From Fimbriimonadaceae bacterium (GTDB lineage: Bacteria > Armatimonadota > Fimbriimonadia > Fimbriimonadales > Fimbriimonadaceae), in assembly GCA_019638775.1 (NCBI GenBank), contig JAHBTD010000001.1:62001-126000 (forward strand): a DNA stretch of 64,000 bases, given 5' to 3'. This document shows, piece by piece, positions 50,382 through 59,480 of the stretch. The notes beneath the pieces were generated by a model, which saw only the letters and a list, made by a program, of their open reading frames with translations, was not told the DNA's origin and did not search any database. Both the position numbers and the translations under genes were made by a program. The number at the start of each line of letters is the position of its first letter. Position 1 is the stretch's first letter.

Positions 50382-50697
50382 CCTCCAGGCTGGGGATTCC
50401 CTCGGGCATGGCGATGCGGATGCGGCGGCCCACCACTTCCGTCAGTTCGTCAGGGTGAAGCACGGCATTGGCGTCGGCCAGCCTCCAATAAAGCTCCGAA
50501 TCTCCAAGAACTCGGTAGGAGACCAGATCGGGGCGGTCTCCCCGCTCGATCCGCACCTCGCCGTAGGTCGCAAACTTCTCGGGCGGGGGCACCATCCGAC
50601 GCGCGAGATAGGCCACCTCGCGGCCGTCGGGAAGCGTGAGCTTCTTGATATCCATACCGCTGTAGCGGCTGTTGGGCGGGAAGGAGGCTTTGCTCAT
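50368..50697 (-). CDS. eCIS small tail-X/LysM-like protein
   Basis: The 109-residue protein has a compact alpha/beta pattern (YRVLGDSELYWRLADANAVLHPDEL, quoted in parts; VVGRRIRIAMPEGIP) like tail protein X and LysM modules, which have the same strand-helix-helix-strand shape. In eCIS loci such a domain is often fused to or follows the Afp7-like hub adaptor. Here it stands as its own gene, overlapping both flanking genes by 4 and 14 bases. It likely links hub and tube. Confidence 0.7.
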   Translation of the reverse strand: MSKASFPPNSRYSGMDIKKLTLPDGREVAYLARRMVPPPEKFATYGEVRIERGDRPDLVSYRVLGDSELYWRLADANAVLHPDELTEVVGRRIRIAMPEGIPSLEDADA

Positions 50698-51347
50698 CCG
50701 ATGCTCCCCACCCCGAACGGGTCAAGCGCAGTCGAGGTCGCCCCGATCAGCTGCTCCTTGCGCTTGTGATAGGCCATGTAGAGACCCGAGGCTTTCGATC
50801 CGGCGGGCAGGTCGCTCACGCTCAGCACGCGCAGGCCGAGCGAAACCTTGGCGCGGATCGGGTTCAAATCCGGATCGAACGCCTCTTCGACGATGCCGAA
50901 CTCGGTGATCCGAACCGGAGTCACCCGATCCCGGCTCCAGACGAACACGGTCAGCGCCGCCATCATCGGCAGAATCTCCAGCGTCCCCGACGCAGCCATC
51001 TGGTCGTTGCGCTCGATGTCGGTGCTGGAGGGGTAGATCATCGTCTCCAGCGCAGCCAGGTCTTTGGCAACGCTCAGCTCAAGCCGCTTTTGCGAAGCCG
51101 TCGCCTCGGCAAGTCTGTCCGTCGCATCCAGGATTGCCTCCAGCTTGAAGGTCTCCACCGGTGGAGACTTCAGCCGCAACGCCTCCGAGCGGTCCCCGCT
51201 CTCTGCCCCTGCGCCTTGAGGCTGCAGGGTCCGGGTCAGTGTGTCGGGGTTGTATTGCAGCGGAATCGTGCGCTTGGTTGCCCCCGTTTCGGGGTCGATC
51301 AGGACGATGCCGCCCTTGAGGAGTTTGGGAGAACTTGTTAGACTCAT
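50694..51347 (-). CDS. eCIS Afp7/Pvc7-like tube-hub adaptor
   Basis: The 217-residue protein matches the N-terminal contractile-injection tube/hub adaptor domain of Pvc7-type proteins: KGGIVLIDPETGATKRTIPLQYNPDTLTRTLQ (quoted in parts: VLIDPETGATK, IPLQYNPDTLTRTLQ), LKSPPVETFKLEAILDATDRL, and VTPVRITEFGIVEEAFDPDLNPIRAKVSLGLRVL near the end. The family's C-terminal LysM-like part is moved to the next gene. It sits between the baseplate hub and the tube. The ATG overlaps the stop of the DUF4157 gene by ATGA. Confidence 0.85.
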   Translation of the reverse strand: MSLTSSPKLLKGGIVLIDPETGATKRTIPLQYNPDTLTRTLQPQGAGAESGDRSEALRLKSPPVETFKLEAILDATDRLAEATASQKRLELSVAKDLAALETMIYPSSTDIERNDQMAASGTLEILPMMAALTVFVWSRDRVTPVRITEFGIVEEAFDPDLNPIRAKVSLGLRVLSVSDLPAGSKASGLYMAYHKRKEQLIGATSTALDPFGVGSIG

Positions 51348-54300
51348 GCGGCACCTACCCGGGAAAGCATTCCGCTCATCAGCGAGCTGACGTCGATGTC
51401 CGGCTTGATGAACCGAATCGAGTCAAGAGATGGCGGTCGGAATGGCTGGTCGGACTCGTAGTGGAACGGAGCTTCGACGCCGAACTCGAGGTTCGAGCCA
51501 AAGCGATAGCTGGCAAGCTGATAGCCTCGGTGATAGGTATATGCGCCGCGCAAGGCTTCGGCCTCCACGTTCGCCTCCAGCCCAAAGCTGAGCTCTGGCG
51601 CGACGGTCAGCCGTGCGATGTTGTCCACGGTGTACTTGCCCTGCCGATAGCTGATCGTAAGGTTGTTGGTGAAGCCGCCGTTCAGCCCGACCCGTGCGCT
51701 GGCGGTCAGGCCGCCGCTGATCGACGCGATGCCCGCGCTCAATGCCAACGCCCCTCGGATGCTGGCGGTGAAGCCGCCACCGATCGGGATCACCAGCCGA
51801 CCGCCCCCCTCCAGCTCGAAGTTTGGATTCTCGTCAAAGGGGTTGAATCCCGCGCTGAGATGCAGGTCCTCGATGCGGCCCGGGCCGATGCCGTAGTCCA
51901 CACTGAGCGACCCGGTGATGCGGAAGACCAGCCCGACCGAGACCGGACCCAGGCTGATCCCCAAAATCGGGATATCGACGCTCGTGCTGAACAGCCTGCG
52001 CTCCGACCCGAAGCGGCGGAAAAGCTCGATAGGCTGGGTAAATCGGAGCTCGCCCGTCAGCCGCACGTTCTGCCTTTCGTCGATGGAGATGCCGACCTGA
52101 GCGCGAAGACTGGGCGTGAGCTGATAGCTGATCGTGCCGTCGGCCGTGATCGCCCCCGAGCGCAGAAGCCGCGCGGTGATCGTCCCGTTCATGCGCCCCC
52201 GCGTCATGTTCAGCGTGCCTTCGCCCGTGACCACACCCTCGTCGTAGTTGATGGTGATGGTTCCCGTCAGTCCCCGGAAAGTGAAGCCAGTGGTGCCCGT
52301 CGCGGTCAGACGACCCCGCGTATAGCGGAAGCTCAGGGTCGTGGGGTTCAGCGGCGGATAGGTGAACCGACCGCTGCCGGAGAAGACCCAGTTGTTGCCC
52401 TCCATCGCGGCGCGGAGGGTGATCGGATTTCCGCGAACGTCGATCACGATCTCGCCGCTGGGGCGAATCCCCTGGTTGGTGAAATCCACCACCACCGTAC
52501 AGCTCGTCACGTTCGGAATCTGCAGCTGGGTGCTGGTGATACGGATTGAGCCCGACCATGCCCCGTCGCGGTAGACGATCCGACCCTGCGCGTTGTCGAT
52601 GCGCGGGACGTGCAGATTGATCGTTCCCGATGCCTCAAACCCGCGCATGTTCGCCGTCACGTTGATGTTCGCCGTCGCGATCGGGCTTGACCCTCCGCCG
52701 ATGGCAAAGTCGAGATTGCCCTGAGCGGAGAGCTCAGGAAGCAGCGTCGCGCTGAGCTCGGCTCGGGTGACCCTTGCCGGACCGAAGGGTCTCCACGTCG
52801 AGACGTTTGCCCCAAGCGTGGCGGTCAGCGTTCCGTTGCCGAACGTGAGTCCAAACTGGGTGTTGCGGAAGAGCGGCAGCGAAGGCCGGAGCGTCCCCGT
52901 GCCGCTGATCGATCCGTCTTCGGCGTAGGCCAGCCGCAGGTTTCCTTGGCTCAGGAACGGATAGTGGAAGTTCATGACCGGATCGGTCATGTTCAGGAAC
53001 GCGAGCGTCCGCGTCGGAACCCCGTTCACCTCTCCGGCATCGGTGGCCCGGAACTGCGGGTTCGGGTGCTTGGTGACGTCGATGTTGATCGGGATGCTGC
53101 TGGTGCCGCCCCGCCCCGAAAGCCGCCCCGTGTCCATCTTTGCGCGGACGGTATCGGCGGGTGTCCCCTTCACATAGGAATCCATCAAGAATCCGGGAAC
53201 GAGCTGCCGAAAGCCGCGATTCTGGAAGATCGGCTCGTTGAGGTCGGTCGTTCCGGTGGGGTTGATCCAAACGTCGGCATTCGCCGCGCCGCTGTTCACG
53301 CGCAGCCGCGTCTTGCCTGCCGGGTCCTCCTGACCCTCCGCCCCCGCGACCGGGCCGTTTGCTAGCCGACACTCAATGGCAAGGCACTGCGACGCGGGGT
53401 CGGTGAAAGTGCCGCAGCTCGTTTCCCCTTCCGGCACCCGAACCTGACGGAAAGCCATCGTGATCTGTCCCGGCGCGGCTCCTGCCGGATACGCGTCGCG
53501 GATGAGAGTCGCCCGCTCCACCAGCCAAAGAAAGATGTTCGATCCGCTGCTGCGGTTGGGCGTGGGGTCGAGAAGTTGGACGTTCGTGGGCTGGTTGCCG
53601 CCGCCAAGCTGAAGCTCGACGATGTGGTCCATGTCGCAGATCGTGTCGTTCTGGAGCTTGGAGGTCCATCGTCCGGTCTGCGTCTTGCCGCCGACCGCCG
53701 CCCAATACGTGTTCGCCCTCTGCTCCGACCAGTTCACCCTCTGCAGCCAGCTTCGCCGCAGCGTCGAGGTCCGGTCGCGGGCTTGGCTGGCCCCGGCGGA
53801 AGGGTTTGCCGACCGCATGTCGATAGTCGCCCGGAGCTGATTCGAGGTCGCCATCGCGTCGTAGATCGCCTTCGAGAACGGCCCCTTCGCCGCAGGAAGG
53901 TCGAAGTATTGGATGACGAAGGTGCGGTGAATGCCTCCAGGCGGATCGGTGTCCAAAATCTGCGTCACGCCCGCCTGGTTCAGCTTGGTCGCGTCCAGCT
54001 CGGGCGGGAATCCGGCGAGGGCCGTCGTGCCGGGGATAGGGGCGGGTACGCCCGGCGTCGATGGGGGCGGGGTCGTTCCCGTCACGGGCGTGGTAGTCGC
54101 CGAAGTCGGGGGAACGGGCGAGGGCGGCGCGACCGGGGTCGTCCCATCCTCTGTCCTGCGAATCGCTCCAAAGTCTCCTTGGGTGAGCGACGGGGCGGCG
54201 TACCCGGCGGTCACCATCTCCGCAGCGCGGTCGGCCTCATACTCCAGCGGATCGCTGGCAAGCCCGACCTCCGGCGCATCGTTCGCCATCTGCTGAAGCC

Positions 54301-54757
54301 CTCCCTGCTGGATGGTGTGGGCCAACTCGTGGGCTAGAAGCTTCTGTCCTGTGGGGACGCTCGGGTTGTAGCGGCCGTGGTCGAAGACGATATTCGGTCC
54401 GAAGGTGTAAGCCTGGGCTCCGACGGCGCGGGCGGATTCGGCGGCCCTGGAGTCGGTGTGGATGCGCACGTTCGAGAAGTCCGTTCCGAACCGCGACTCC
54501 ATCGTGTTGCGGACGGGAGCGTCCAGCGGTCTGCCTGGACTGCTCAGAACCGTACCGACGATGCTCGGCGCGGTCGCCATGCCGGAGGTCGCTGGAACGG
54601 AGCCCTTACGCTGGAGGATGTCCTTCTTGTTGTCGTCCTTGCACGCCGCGCAACTGCCCCCGCAGTTGCACTTCATGCGGATAGCGGGCTTCGTCGTCTT
54701 GGTCAAAGACGGCGTTTTGGCAGGGGCCTTCGTCTGGGGAGCGGCGCGCTCAGCCAC
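51344..54757 (-). CDS. eCIS-associated DUF4157 protein with HNH-like segment (candidate cargo)
   Basis: The 1137-residue protein has an Ala/Pro/Lys-rich start with a cysteine knuckle (C30-x-C32-x3-C36-x2-C39), then a DUF4157 domain (about 75-150) ending in the zincin-like LLAHELAHTIQQ (H143-E-x2-H147) and a later EADRAAE. After a Pro/Thr linker (about 200-245) comes a region with an HNH-nuclease-like pattern: D377-H378, GGG-N388, N392, and N401-R-S-S-G405. Residues about 500-1137 are a long beta-strand-rich, Gly/Thr-rich region. DUF4157 proteins are widespread at eCIS loci and several are payloads, so this is the best cargo candidate; catalysis is untested. The start is GTG 54757 with AAGGAGG upstream. 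No tape-measure gene is seen, so a structural role is also possible. Confidence 0.8.
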   Translation of the reverse strand: MAERAAPQTKAPAKTPSLTKTTKPAIRMKCNCGGSCAACKDDNKKDILQRKGSVPATSGMATAPSIVGTVLSSPGRPLDAPVRNTMESRFGTDFSNVRIHTDSRAAESARAVGAQAYTFGPNIVFDHGRYNPSVPTGQKLLAHELAHTIQQGGLQQMANDAPEVGLASDPLEYEADRAAEMVTAGYAAPSLTQGDFGAIRRTEDGTTPVAPPSPVPPTSATTTPVTGTTPPPSTPGVPAPIPGTTALAGFPPELDATKLNQAGVTQILDTDPPGGIHRTFVIQYFDLPAAKGPFSKAIYDAMATSNQLRATIDMRSANPSAGASQARDRTSTLRRSWLQRVNWSEQRANTYWAAVGGKTQTGRWTSKLQNDTICDMDHIVELQLGGGNQPTNVQLLDPTPNRSSGSNIFLWLVERATLIRDAYPAGAAPGQITMAFRQVRVPEGETSCGTFTDPASQCLAIECRLANGPVAGAEGQEDPAGKTRLRVNSGAANADVWINPTGTTDLNEPIFQNRGFRQLVPGFLMDSYVKGTPADTVRAKMDTGRLSGRGGTSSIPINIDVTKHPNPQFRATDAGEVNGVPTRTLAFLNMTDPVMNFHYPFLSQGNLRLAYAEDGSISGTGTLRPSLPLFRNTQFGLTFGNGTLTATLGANVSTWRPFGPARVTRAELSATLLPELSAQGNLDFAIGGGSSPIATANINVTANMRGFEASGTINLHVPRIDNAQGRIVYRDGAWSGSIRITSTQLQIPNVTSCTVVVDFTNQGIRPSGEIVIDVRGNPITLRAAMEGNNWVFSGSGRFTYPPLNPTTLSFRYTRGRLTATGTTGFTFRGLTGTITINYDEGVVTGEGTLNMTRGRMNGTITARLLRSGAITADGTISYQLTPSLRAQVGISIDERQNVRLTGELRFTQPIELFRRFGSERRLFSTSVDIPILGISLGPVSVGLVFRITGSLSVDYGIGPGRIEDLHLSAGFNPFDENPNFELEGGGRLVIPIGGGFTASIRGALALSAGIASISGGLTASARVGLNGGFTNNLTISYRQGKYTVDNIARLTVAPELSFGLEANVEAEALRGAYTYHRGYQLASYRFGSNLEFGVEAPFHYESDQPFRPPSLDSIRFIKPDIDVSSLMSGMLSRVGAA

Positions 54758-54947
54758 TGCGGACGGCCTCCTTCACCTTGATGGCGATGGCGCGGGCGAT
54801 GGCCTCCTCCCGATTCGGGAAGGCAGGCTTTCGCGAATCCTCCCCGAATGCGCCGCTCAGAGCTTCCGCAAGACACCGGCGAAGGCGAGCCGGGTCCACG
54901 TTCGCCCCGCCCTCCAGCACGATCCGGTCGATCCGAATCCGCCTCAT
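54750..54947 (-). CDS. Small eCIS operon protein between ATPase and DUF4157 genes
   Basis: A 65-residue protein (MRRIRIDRIVLEGG start) lies in the otherwise unannotated gap between the ATPase and the DUF4157 gene. Its ATG overlaps the ATPase stop (ATGA), and its stop overlaps the DUF4157 GTG start by 8 bases, so three genes are translationally coupled. It begins with a strand (RIRIDRIVLEGG), then a helix (PARLRRCLAEALSGAF) and a basic C-terminal helix (NREEAIARAIAIKVKEAV). No family is recognised. Size and position suggest a chaperone or adaptor for the DUF4157 protein, which is inference only. Confidence 0.7.
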   Translation of the reverse strand: MRRIRIDRIVLEGGANVDPARLRRCLAEALSGAFGEDSRKPAFPNREEAIARAIAIKVKEAVRSG

Positions 54948-56833
54948 CGCAGCCCCTCCAGTTCGGCGCCCGGACGCTCCAGCTTGGCAAACTCGGCCCG
55001 CGCGGCACGAAGCAGATGATCCATCTCCAGCGGCTTGTCCTCTTCGGCGGCAGCAAAGGCCGCGTTCAGCGCGACGTTGCGGATGCTTCCACCGCTGATG
55101 CTCCACTCCGACAGCTTGTCGAAGTCGATCTTGCCCAGCGGCGCGGCTGCCGGAAACGCCCGCTTCCAGATCTCCGAGCGTTGGACCAGGTCGGGGAACG
55201 GGAAGCTGACAGTGAACCGCAGCCGACGCAGAAAAGCAGGGTCGATCGCCTGTTTGAGGTTGCTGGTCAGGATCACGAGCCCCTCGTAGCTTTCGGTGAG
55301 CTGAAGCAGATAGCTCACTTCCAAGTTCGCGTATCGGTCGTGACTGTCCCGGACCTCCGTGCGCTTGCCGAACAGCGCGTCGGCTTCGTCGAAAAGCAGG
55401 ATCGCGCCGGAGCCTTCCGCCGCGTCGAAAACCGCTCGCAGGTTCTTCTCGGTCTCGCCGATGTACTTGCTGACGATCCGGCTCAAATCCACCCGATGCA
55501 GGTCCAGCCGAAGCTCGTTCGCCAAGACTTCGGCAGCCAGCGTCTTGCCTGTGCCGCTCGGCCCCGCGAACAGCGCGGCGAGCCCAAGCCCGCGCGAGGT
55601 GCGCTCGGCAAAGCCCCAGCGGTCGTAGACCGTGGAGCGGTGCTTGACGTGAGCCGCGATCTCCCTCAGCATCGCCTTGGGAGCCTCGGGGAGGATCAGG
55701 TCGTCCCAGGCCGCGCGGGTGTCGATGCGGTGAGTGAGGCCGTCGAGCCGTTGTCTTGCCGCTCGACGTCCCTCGCGCCACAAAGCGGCTTCGGCATCCT
55801 CGCCGGGATCGACGGCAGATGCCGCGACAGCGATCTGTTCCGGGGTCAGCCGGAACTGCCGTGCCACGGTATCCACTTCGCCGTTCAGCTTGGCCCCCTT
55901 CTCGCCAAGGCTCTGTCGCCAAAGGTCGGCCCTCTCTCCGGCGGTGCTCTGCGGGCACTCGAAAACGGGAACGCTGGCGTGGGTCGGCGGCATCGCCGAA
56001 ACCACCAAGGCTGGGAATTCAATCTCCTCCAACAGTCGGCTCAGACGCGGCACATCGTGCTCGCCGCACTCGATGATGAGCCCCGCGCCAAGAAGCAGCG
56101 CTTCGCGCGTCCAAACGTCGACGAAGCCCTCCGAAAGCACAGCCTCCGACGACGCGATATAGGGCTGTAGCCGCAGGACGCCTGCCGTGTATCCGGCGAC
56201 GGATCGTGAATCCGGCCCCGCGATCCAGAACGGCGTGAGCCGTCCCCCCTCGCGCTTGCGCCAACGGTCGGCGATCCGCTCGGCGAGGTCCGCTTGCCCT
56301 GGCGTCAGGTCGGTCGTTGCCCGGAATGGCTGCACGGGCACCCCGCCCGCATCGAGCGTATGAACCCCCATCAGATAGTGCAGAACCCGCTCGGGCATCC
56401 GAAGTCCGCTCAAGGCGAAGCTCGGTCCCGGCTCCAGCTCCATGAGCCGGAACTTGCGCAGAGGAGCCTCCGGCGCAAAGATGTGCCAGCTGGCTTCGGG
56501 CAAAGCCGCGAGAGCCAGCGCAGGAGTGGGATAGGCGGCGAACTCCGAACCCATCGCTACCGCGCAACGGGCCGCAAAATTCGGCAGCAGCTCATGCGCC
56601 GCAACCAGCCCCAGAACCTCCTGCTCGAACGTTCCCAACTGGAATGACTGGGCCAAAAGCTCGAACGCAGGCGGCGCCGGACACTGCTGCCGCACCTCCT
56701 CAACAACCGCCAACGCCTGCTCAAGCTCAAGCGTGTTTCCCAAGAGCGCCTCCACCCGGGCGCGCGCCTTTTCCGCCACCGCTGCAAGGTGGTCTTGGTT
56801 CGTTCTCTGCCAGTCGAGGGTTAAGGTGTTCAT
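54944..56833 (-). CDS. eCIS AAA+ ATPase (Afp15/Pvc15-like)
   Basis: The 629-residue protein has an N-terminal winged-helix-like or helical domain (about 1-370) and a C-terminal AAA module with Walker A GPSGTGKT (about residue 420), Walker B ILLFDEADALFG (about 475-487), an arginine finger region (RRLRFTVSFPFPDLVQR) and sensor 2. Afp15-type ATPases belong to every complete eCIS locus; their role in assembly, cargo loading or particle release is debated. It overlaps the DUF4255 gene by 4 bases. The catalytic residues look intact. Confidence 0.93.
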   Translation of the reverse strand: MNTLTLDWQRTNQDHLAAVAEKARARVEALLGNTLELEQALAVVEEVRQQCPAPPAFELLAQSFQLGTFEQEVLGLVAAHELLPNFAARCAVAMGSEFAAYPTPALALAALPEASWHIFAPEAPLRKFRLMELEPGPSFALSGLRMPERVLHYLMGVHTLDAGGVPVQPFRATTDLTPGQADLAERIADRWRKREGGRLTPFWIAGPDSRSVAGYTAGVLRLQPYIASSEAVLSEGFVDVWTREALLLGAGLIIECGEHDVPRLSRLLEEIEFPALVVSAMPPTHASVPVFECPQSTAGERADLWRQSLGEKGAKLNGEVDTVARQFRLTPEQIAVAASAVDPGEDAEAALWREGRRAARQRLDGLTHRIDTRAAWDDLILPEAPKAMLREIAAHVKHRSTVYDRWGFAERTSRGLGLAALFAGPSGTGKTLAAEVLANELRLDLHRVDLSRIVSKYIGETEKNLRAVFDAAEGSGAILLFDEADALFGKRTEVRDSHDRYANLEVSYLLQLTESYEGLVILTSNLKQAIDPAFLRRLRFTVSFPFPDLVQRSEIWKRAFPAAAPLGKIDFDKLSEWSISGGSIRNVALNAAFAAAEEDKPLEMDHLLRAARAEFAKLERPGAELEGLR

Positions 56834-58065
56834 GGGATTGTCAGGGTCGGGCCGGTAAACGGTTTAGGTTCGGGTGCGTTGGGGTCGAGAGCTAGTTCGC
56901 TGACCGCGCCATCCACGCGCAGGCGAACCAGGTAGGTGCCGTCGGCGACGTCGCGAGCCGGGAAGATCAGCGGGTTGTTGGCGTTGGTGCGCGGTCTTGC
57001 GTCCATGCTGTAGGCGGCGGGTGTATTCGGGGGCGGCGCATCGGTTCGGTTCAGCAGAAGCGTCGCCTTCTGGTCGATCCCGATCTGCGGCAGAGCGGTG
57101 ACCGTGATCGTGTGGTCCCTTGCCGGAGTGTTGTCGAAGTTGTAAACGGTGGTCTGGATGACGGGCAGGATCATGATCGGCACGACGTTCGACTCGCTGG
57201 CGACATGGCCCGCCCCAAGATCGCCCGAATCCACCGCCCGGACCGTCGTGACCCCCGCCCGAATCCCGGCGGGCAGCCGCAGGCGAACCGCCGATCCGGT
57301 GAGCGTGTTCGGGACGACGCTCGCGTCGGCATCCCCAATCTGGAATCGCACGTTCGCGCCGGAGAAGCCGCGCCCGTTCAGCAAGATCGTTCCGTTTGCG
57401 GCGAACGGCACGAGGTTCGGCGTGACCGAGTCGATCCCCAGCGCCCCAAACGCCACGCCGTAGACGCCGCGATTCCGCACAGGCAGGCTCTCCCGACCCG
57501 CGCTCTCCATGTCCAGCATCACAACTTCGGCCTTCACCAAGGAGGTCAACGAATAGTTGATCTGCGAGAAGGTCGCCCAGATGTGGGAGAAGTCTTCAAA
57601 AGAGGTCTTCAGCAGCTTGAGATGAACGATGGTCGGCTGATCGGCAAGGTTTGTGTTCGCCAGGAAGTGCCCGCCCGGGAGGGTTTGGAGCTGGGATCGG
57701 ATAGCCTGCTTGAGAATGCGAGGCTCGCTGGTGATGTAGCGTAGCGCCGAAGCCTGCACACGTTGAGGCTCGAGGTTCGCCTCTTGCCCATAAAAGGTGA
57801 GCAGATAGACGAGATCGAACACCCCGACCGGACGCTGAATCAGATTTCCCCCTGCGTCGCGGGTCGGGGCGTCGAAGTTCCCCAGATCGCCCGTGGGCAC
57901 CGCCTGATAAAGATAGACGTTGACCCCCGTTCCCGGCAGGTTGCCGTCGGTTCCGTCGGGCCGAACCGCGCTCGCCGATGCGCCGTTGACGTCGGCCCGG
58001 ACAGCGCGGTCCAGCAGCCGCTGGAGCACAAACGTCACGGTGGCGAAGGCGAGGTGGTTGCTCAT
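56830..58065 (-). CDS. eCIS cap protein with DUF4255 domain and Ig-like C-terminus (Afp16/Pvc16-like)
   Basis: The 411-residue protein carries a DUF4255 domain (about residues 1-195; AFATVTFVLQRLLDRAV, GVNVYLYQAVPTGDLGNFD, PVGVFDLVYLLTFYGQEANLEPQR). Such proteins cap the distal end of the sheath and stop its growth. The C-terminal half has two Ig/IPT-like beta domains (about 215-300, GTILLNGRGFSGANVRFQIG; and about 310-400), which the shorter Afp16 proteins lack. It overlaps the coiled-coil gene upstream and the ATPase downstream by ATGA. Confidence 0.9.
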   Translation of the reverse strand: MSNHLAFATVTFVLQRLLDRAVRADVNGASASAVRPDGTDGNLPGTGVNVYLYQAVPTGDLGNFDAPTRDAGGNLIQRPVGVFDLVYLLTFYGQEANLEPQRVQASALRYITSEPRILKQAIRSQLQTLPGGHFLANTNLADQPTIVHLKLLKTSFEDFSHIWATFSQINYSLTSLVKAEVVMLDMESAGRESLPVRNRGVYGVAFGALGIDSVTPNLVPFAANGTILLNGRGFSGANVRFQIGDADASVVPNTLTGSAVRLRLPAGIRAGVTTVRAVDSGDLGAGHVASESNVVPIMILPVIQTTVYNFDNTPARDHTITVTALPQIGIDQKATLLLNRTDAPPPNTPAAYSMDARPRTNANNPLIFPARDVADGTYLVRLRVDGAVSELALDPNAPEPKPFTGPTLTIP

Positions 58066-58781
58066 GCCTCACCCCGCGAACGAAGCTTCAGATACTCGTC
58101 GAGCGAGAGCGCCCCCTTGGGGTTCTCGGATTCGGTGGGCTGGGCAGGGGTTGCGGTTCCGTCGAGACGCACGTCAATCCGTCCGATGTGGATATCGTAA
58201 GAGGTCTCTTCCCGGACGGGGATTCGCTCTTCCGACGGCGGCCCGGAGATCCTCAGCTGCTTCTCAACCGTCTCCATCCGCGACTCGATCTGCGTTCGCA
58301 GAATCCGCTCGCGCTCCGTTCTGACTTCTCTCTCGGACTGCGTTTCGGTGTGCGTGGTCGAGGTCTCGCGAAGCACGCGCAGATGCTCGGTGCGGGCTTC
58401 GCGCAACAGCTGGGACAGCGTTTCGCGGACCTGCTGGGTCTCCCGAGTCCTTGTCTCTTGCGTGCGCGATTCGTGCACGGCCTTCTCTCGCTCAAGCGTT
58501 TCACGATGTACTTGCCGATCCGTCCGGTGGACTTCGCGCAGCGTATCGTGCGCAGGCTCAGGAAGTTCAGGATCAAAGTCGGCACGGGAGCCTTCTCCCG
58601 GCGACTCATAAACCTGAACTCCCGGCAGCAGCGTCGGCGTTGGGGTTTGCTCAGACGGCGTCGAAGCCGTCGGCTCGACCTCGATCCAGCCCTCATCGTG
58701 TCCAGCCACCGGCAGCAAAGGCTCCACCCTTGGACCGATTCCCAGAGCCAGCCGCGCCATCGAGAGGAAGTAGCCGCTCAT
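58062..58781 (-). CDS. eCIS coiled-coil protein of unknown role
   Basis: The 239-residue protein has a short N-terminal part (MSGYFLSMARLALGIGPRVEP), a Pro/Thr-rich linker and then about 100 residues of charged Arg/Glu/Gln-rich helix (about 85-185) with heptad spacing, rich in T/R/E: RETLEREKAVHESRTQETRT and so on. This is the only long coiled coil in the operon. It is far shorter than typical tape-measure proteins, which also carry hydrophobic segments, so a short ruler, a sheath-initiating or a packing function are all possible. Its start overlaps the gp51-like gene's stop. Family not recognised. Confidence 0.7.
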   Translation of the reverse strand: MSGYFLSMARLALGIGPRVEPLLPVAGHDEGWIEVEPTASTPSEQTPTPTLLPGVQVYESPGEGSRADFDPELPEPAHDTLREVHRTDRQVHRETLEREKAVHESRTQETRTRETQQVRETLSQLLREARTEHLRVLRETSTTHTETQSEREVRTERERILRTQIESRMETVEKQLRISGPPSEERIPVREETSYDIHIGRIDVRLDGTATPAQPTESENPKGALSLDEYLKLRSRGEA

Positions 58782-59470
58782 GATCGCGCAAACTCCAGAT
58801 AGCGGCGTCTTCGGGCTGGGCTTAAGGCGAGAATTTCAGTCTCGTTCCAGCCGTAAGCTTTGGCGAGATCGTGAACTTCGCTCAACGTACGACGGGCCCG
58901 CTGCCCGATCTCTCTCCAAGTAATCGCCGGCAGGTCGATCAAGGCTTCCCATTCGGTCTCGCACTTCGGGCAGGCCAGGCTCAGCCGAGGTGCGCCCAGC
59001 GGATCTTCCGCATCCAATCTTTCGTCAAGGGCTTCCAAGACCTCCTTGGGAACCTCCTCGAAGGAAGCCTCCTCGCCCGACCTGCGACAGGCCAAAACGC
59101 ACCTTCGCACAAGCGCAGACGCCGCATCTTCGTCGTTGTCGAACCGCAGCATGTACGCCAAATCGAGGGAGTTCGCGGGGCGATACTCCACCTCCCAATC
59201 CCCCATCGATAGCGTTCCCGGCATCGGCTCCGTTGCCGACATATCGGGCAGAGTGAATTCGGCGATCTCCCCACAATCCGGGCAAGCAGCAAGCGCCTCA
59301 ACACGCGCCCCAAACTGACGGCTGCGCCATTCAAGAATCCGCGCATTGCGCAGACCCACGGCATCATCCGCAGAGGTTGGGGCAGCCTGAGAGGCCACGA
59401 GGAGGCCGCGCTCAATAGCGGCGCAACCCTCGCCGGCGTCCCACAGGTCGAGGAGATCGCTTCCGTACAT
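58778..59470 (-). CDS. eCIS T4 gp51-like baseplate-hub assembly protein with zinc ribbon
   Basis: The 230-residue protein has two CxxC pairs, CPDCGE (about residue 63) and CPKCE (about 167), likely one zinc ribbon formed by the two halves. The C-terminus (AITWREIGQRARRTLSEVHDLAKAYGWNETEILALSPARRRRYLEFA, quoted in parts: SEVHDLAKAYGWNETEILAL and SPARRRRYLE) resembles T4 baseplate-hub assembly chaperones. It follows the tube gene, as in other eCIS loci. Presumably a cytoplasmic chaperone absent from the mature particle. Confidence 0.65.
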   Translation of the reverse strand: MYGSDLLDLWDAGEGCAAIERGLLVASQAAPTSADDAVGLRNARILEWRSRQFGARVEALAACPDCGEIAEFTLPDMSATEPMPGTLSMGDWEVEYRPANSLDLAYMLRFDNDEDAASALVRRCVLACRRSGEEASFEEVPKEVLEALDERLDAEDPLGAPRLSLACPKCETEWEALIDLPAITWREIGQRARRTLSEVHDLAKAYGWNETEILALSPARRRRYLEFARS

Positions 59471-59480
59471 CGACGGCTCC

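Noticed and set aside
54750-55958. A 402-codon minus-strand frame spanning the ATPase gene
   Set aside because: Only its last 65 codons look real; the rest is an out-of-frame reading of the ATPase gene. The small gene is reported from 54947.
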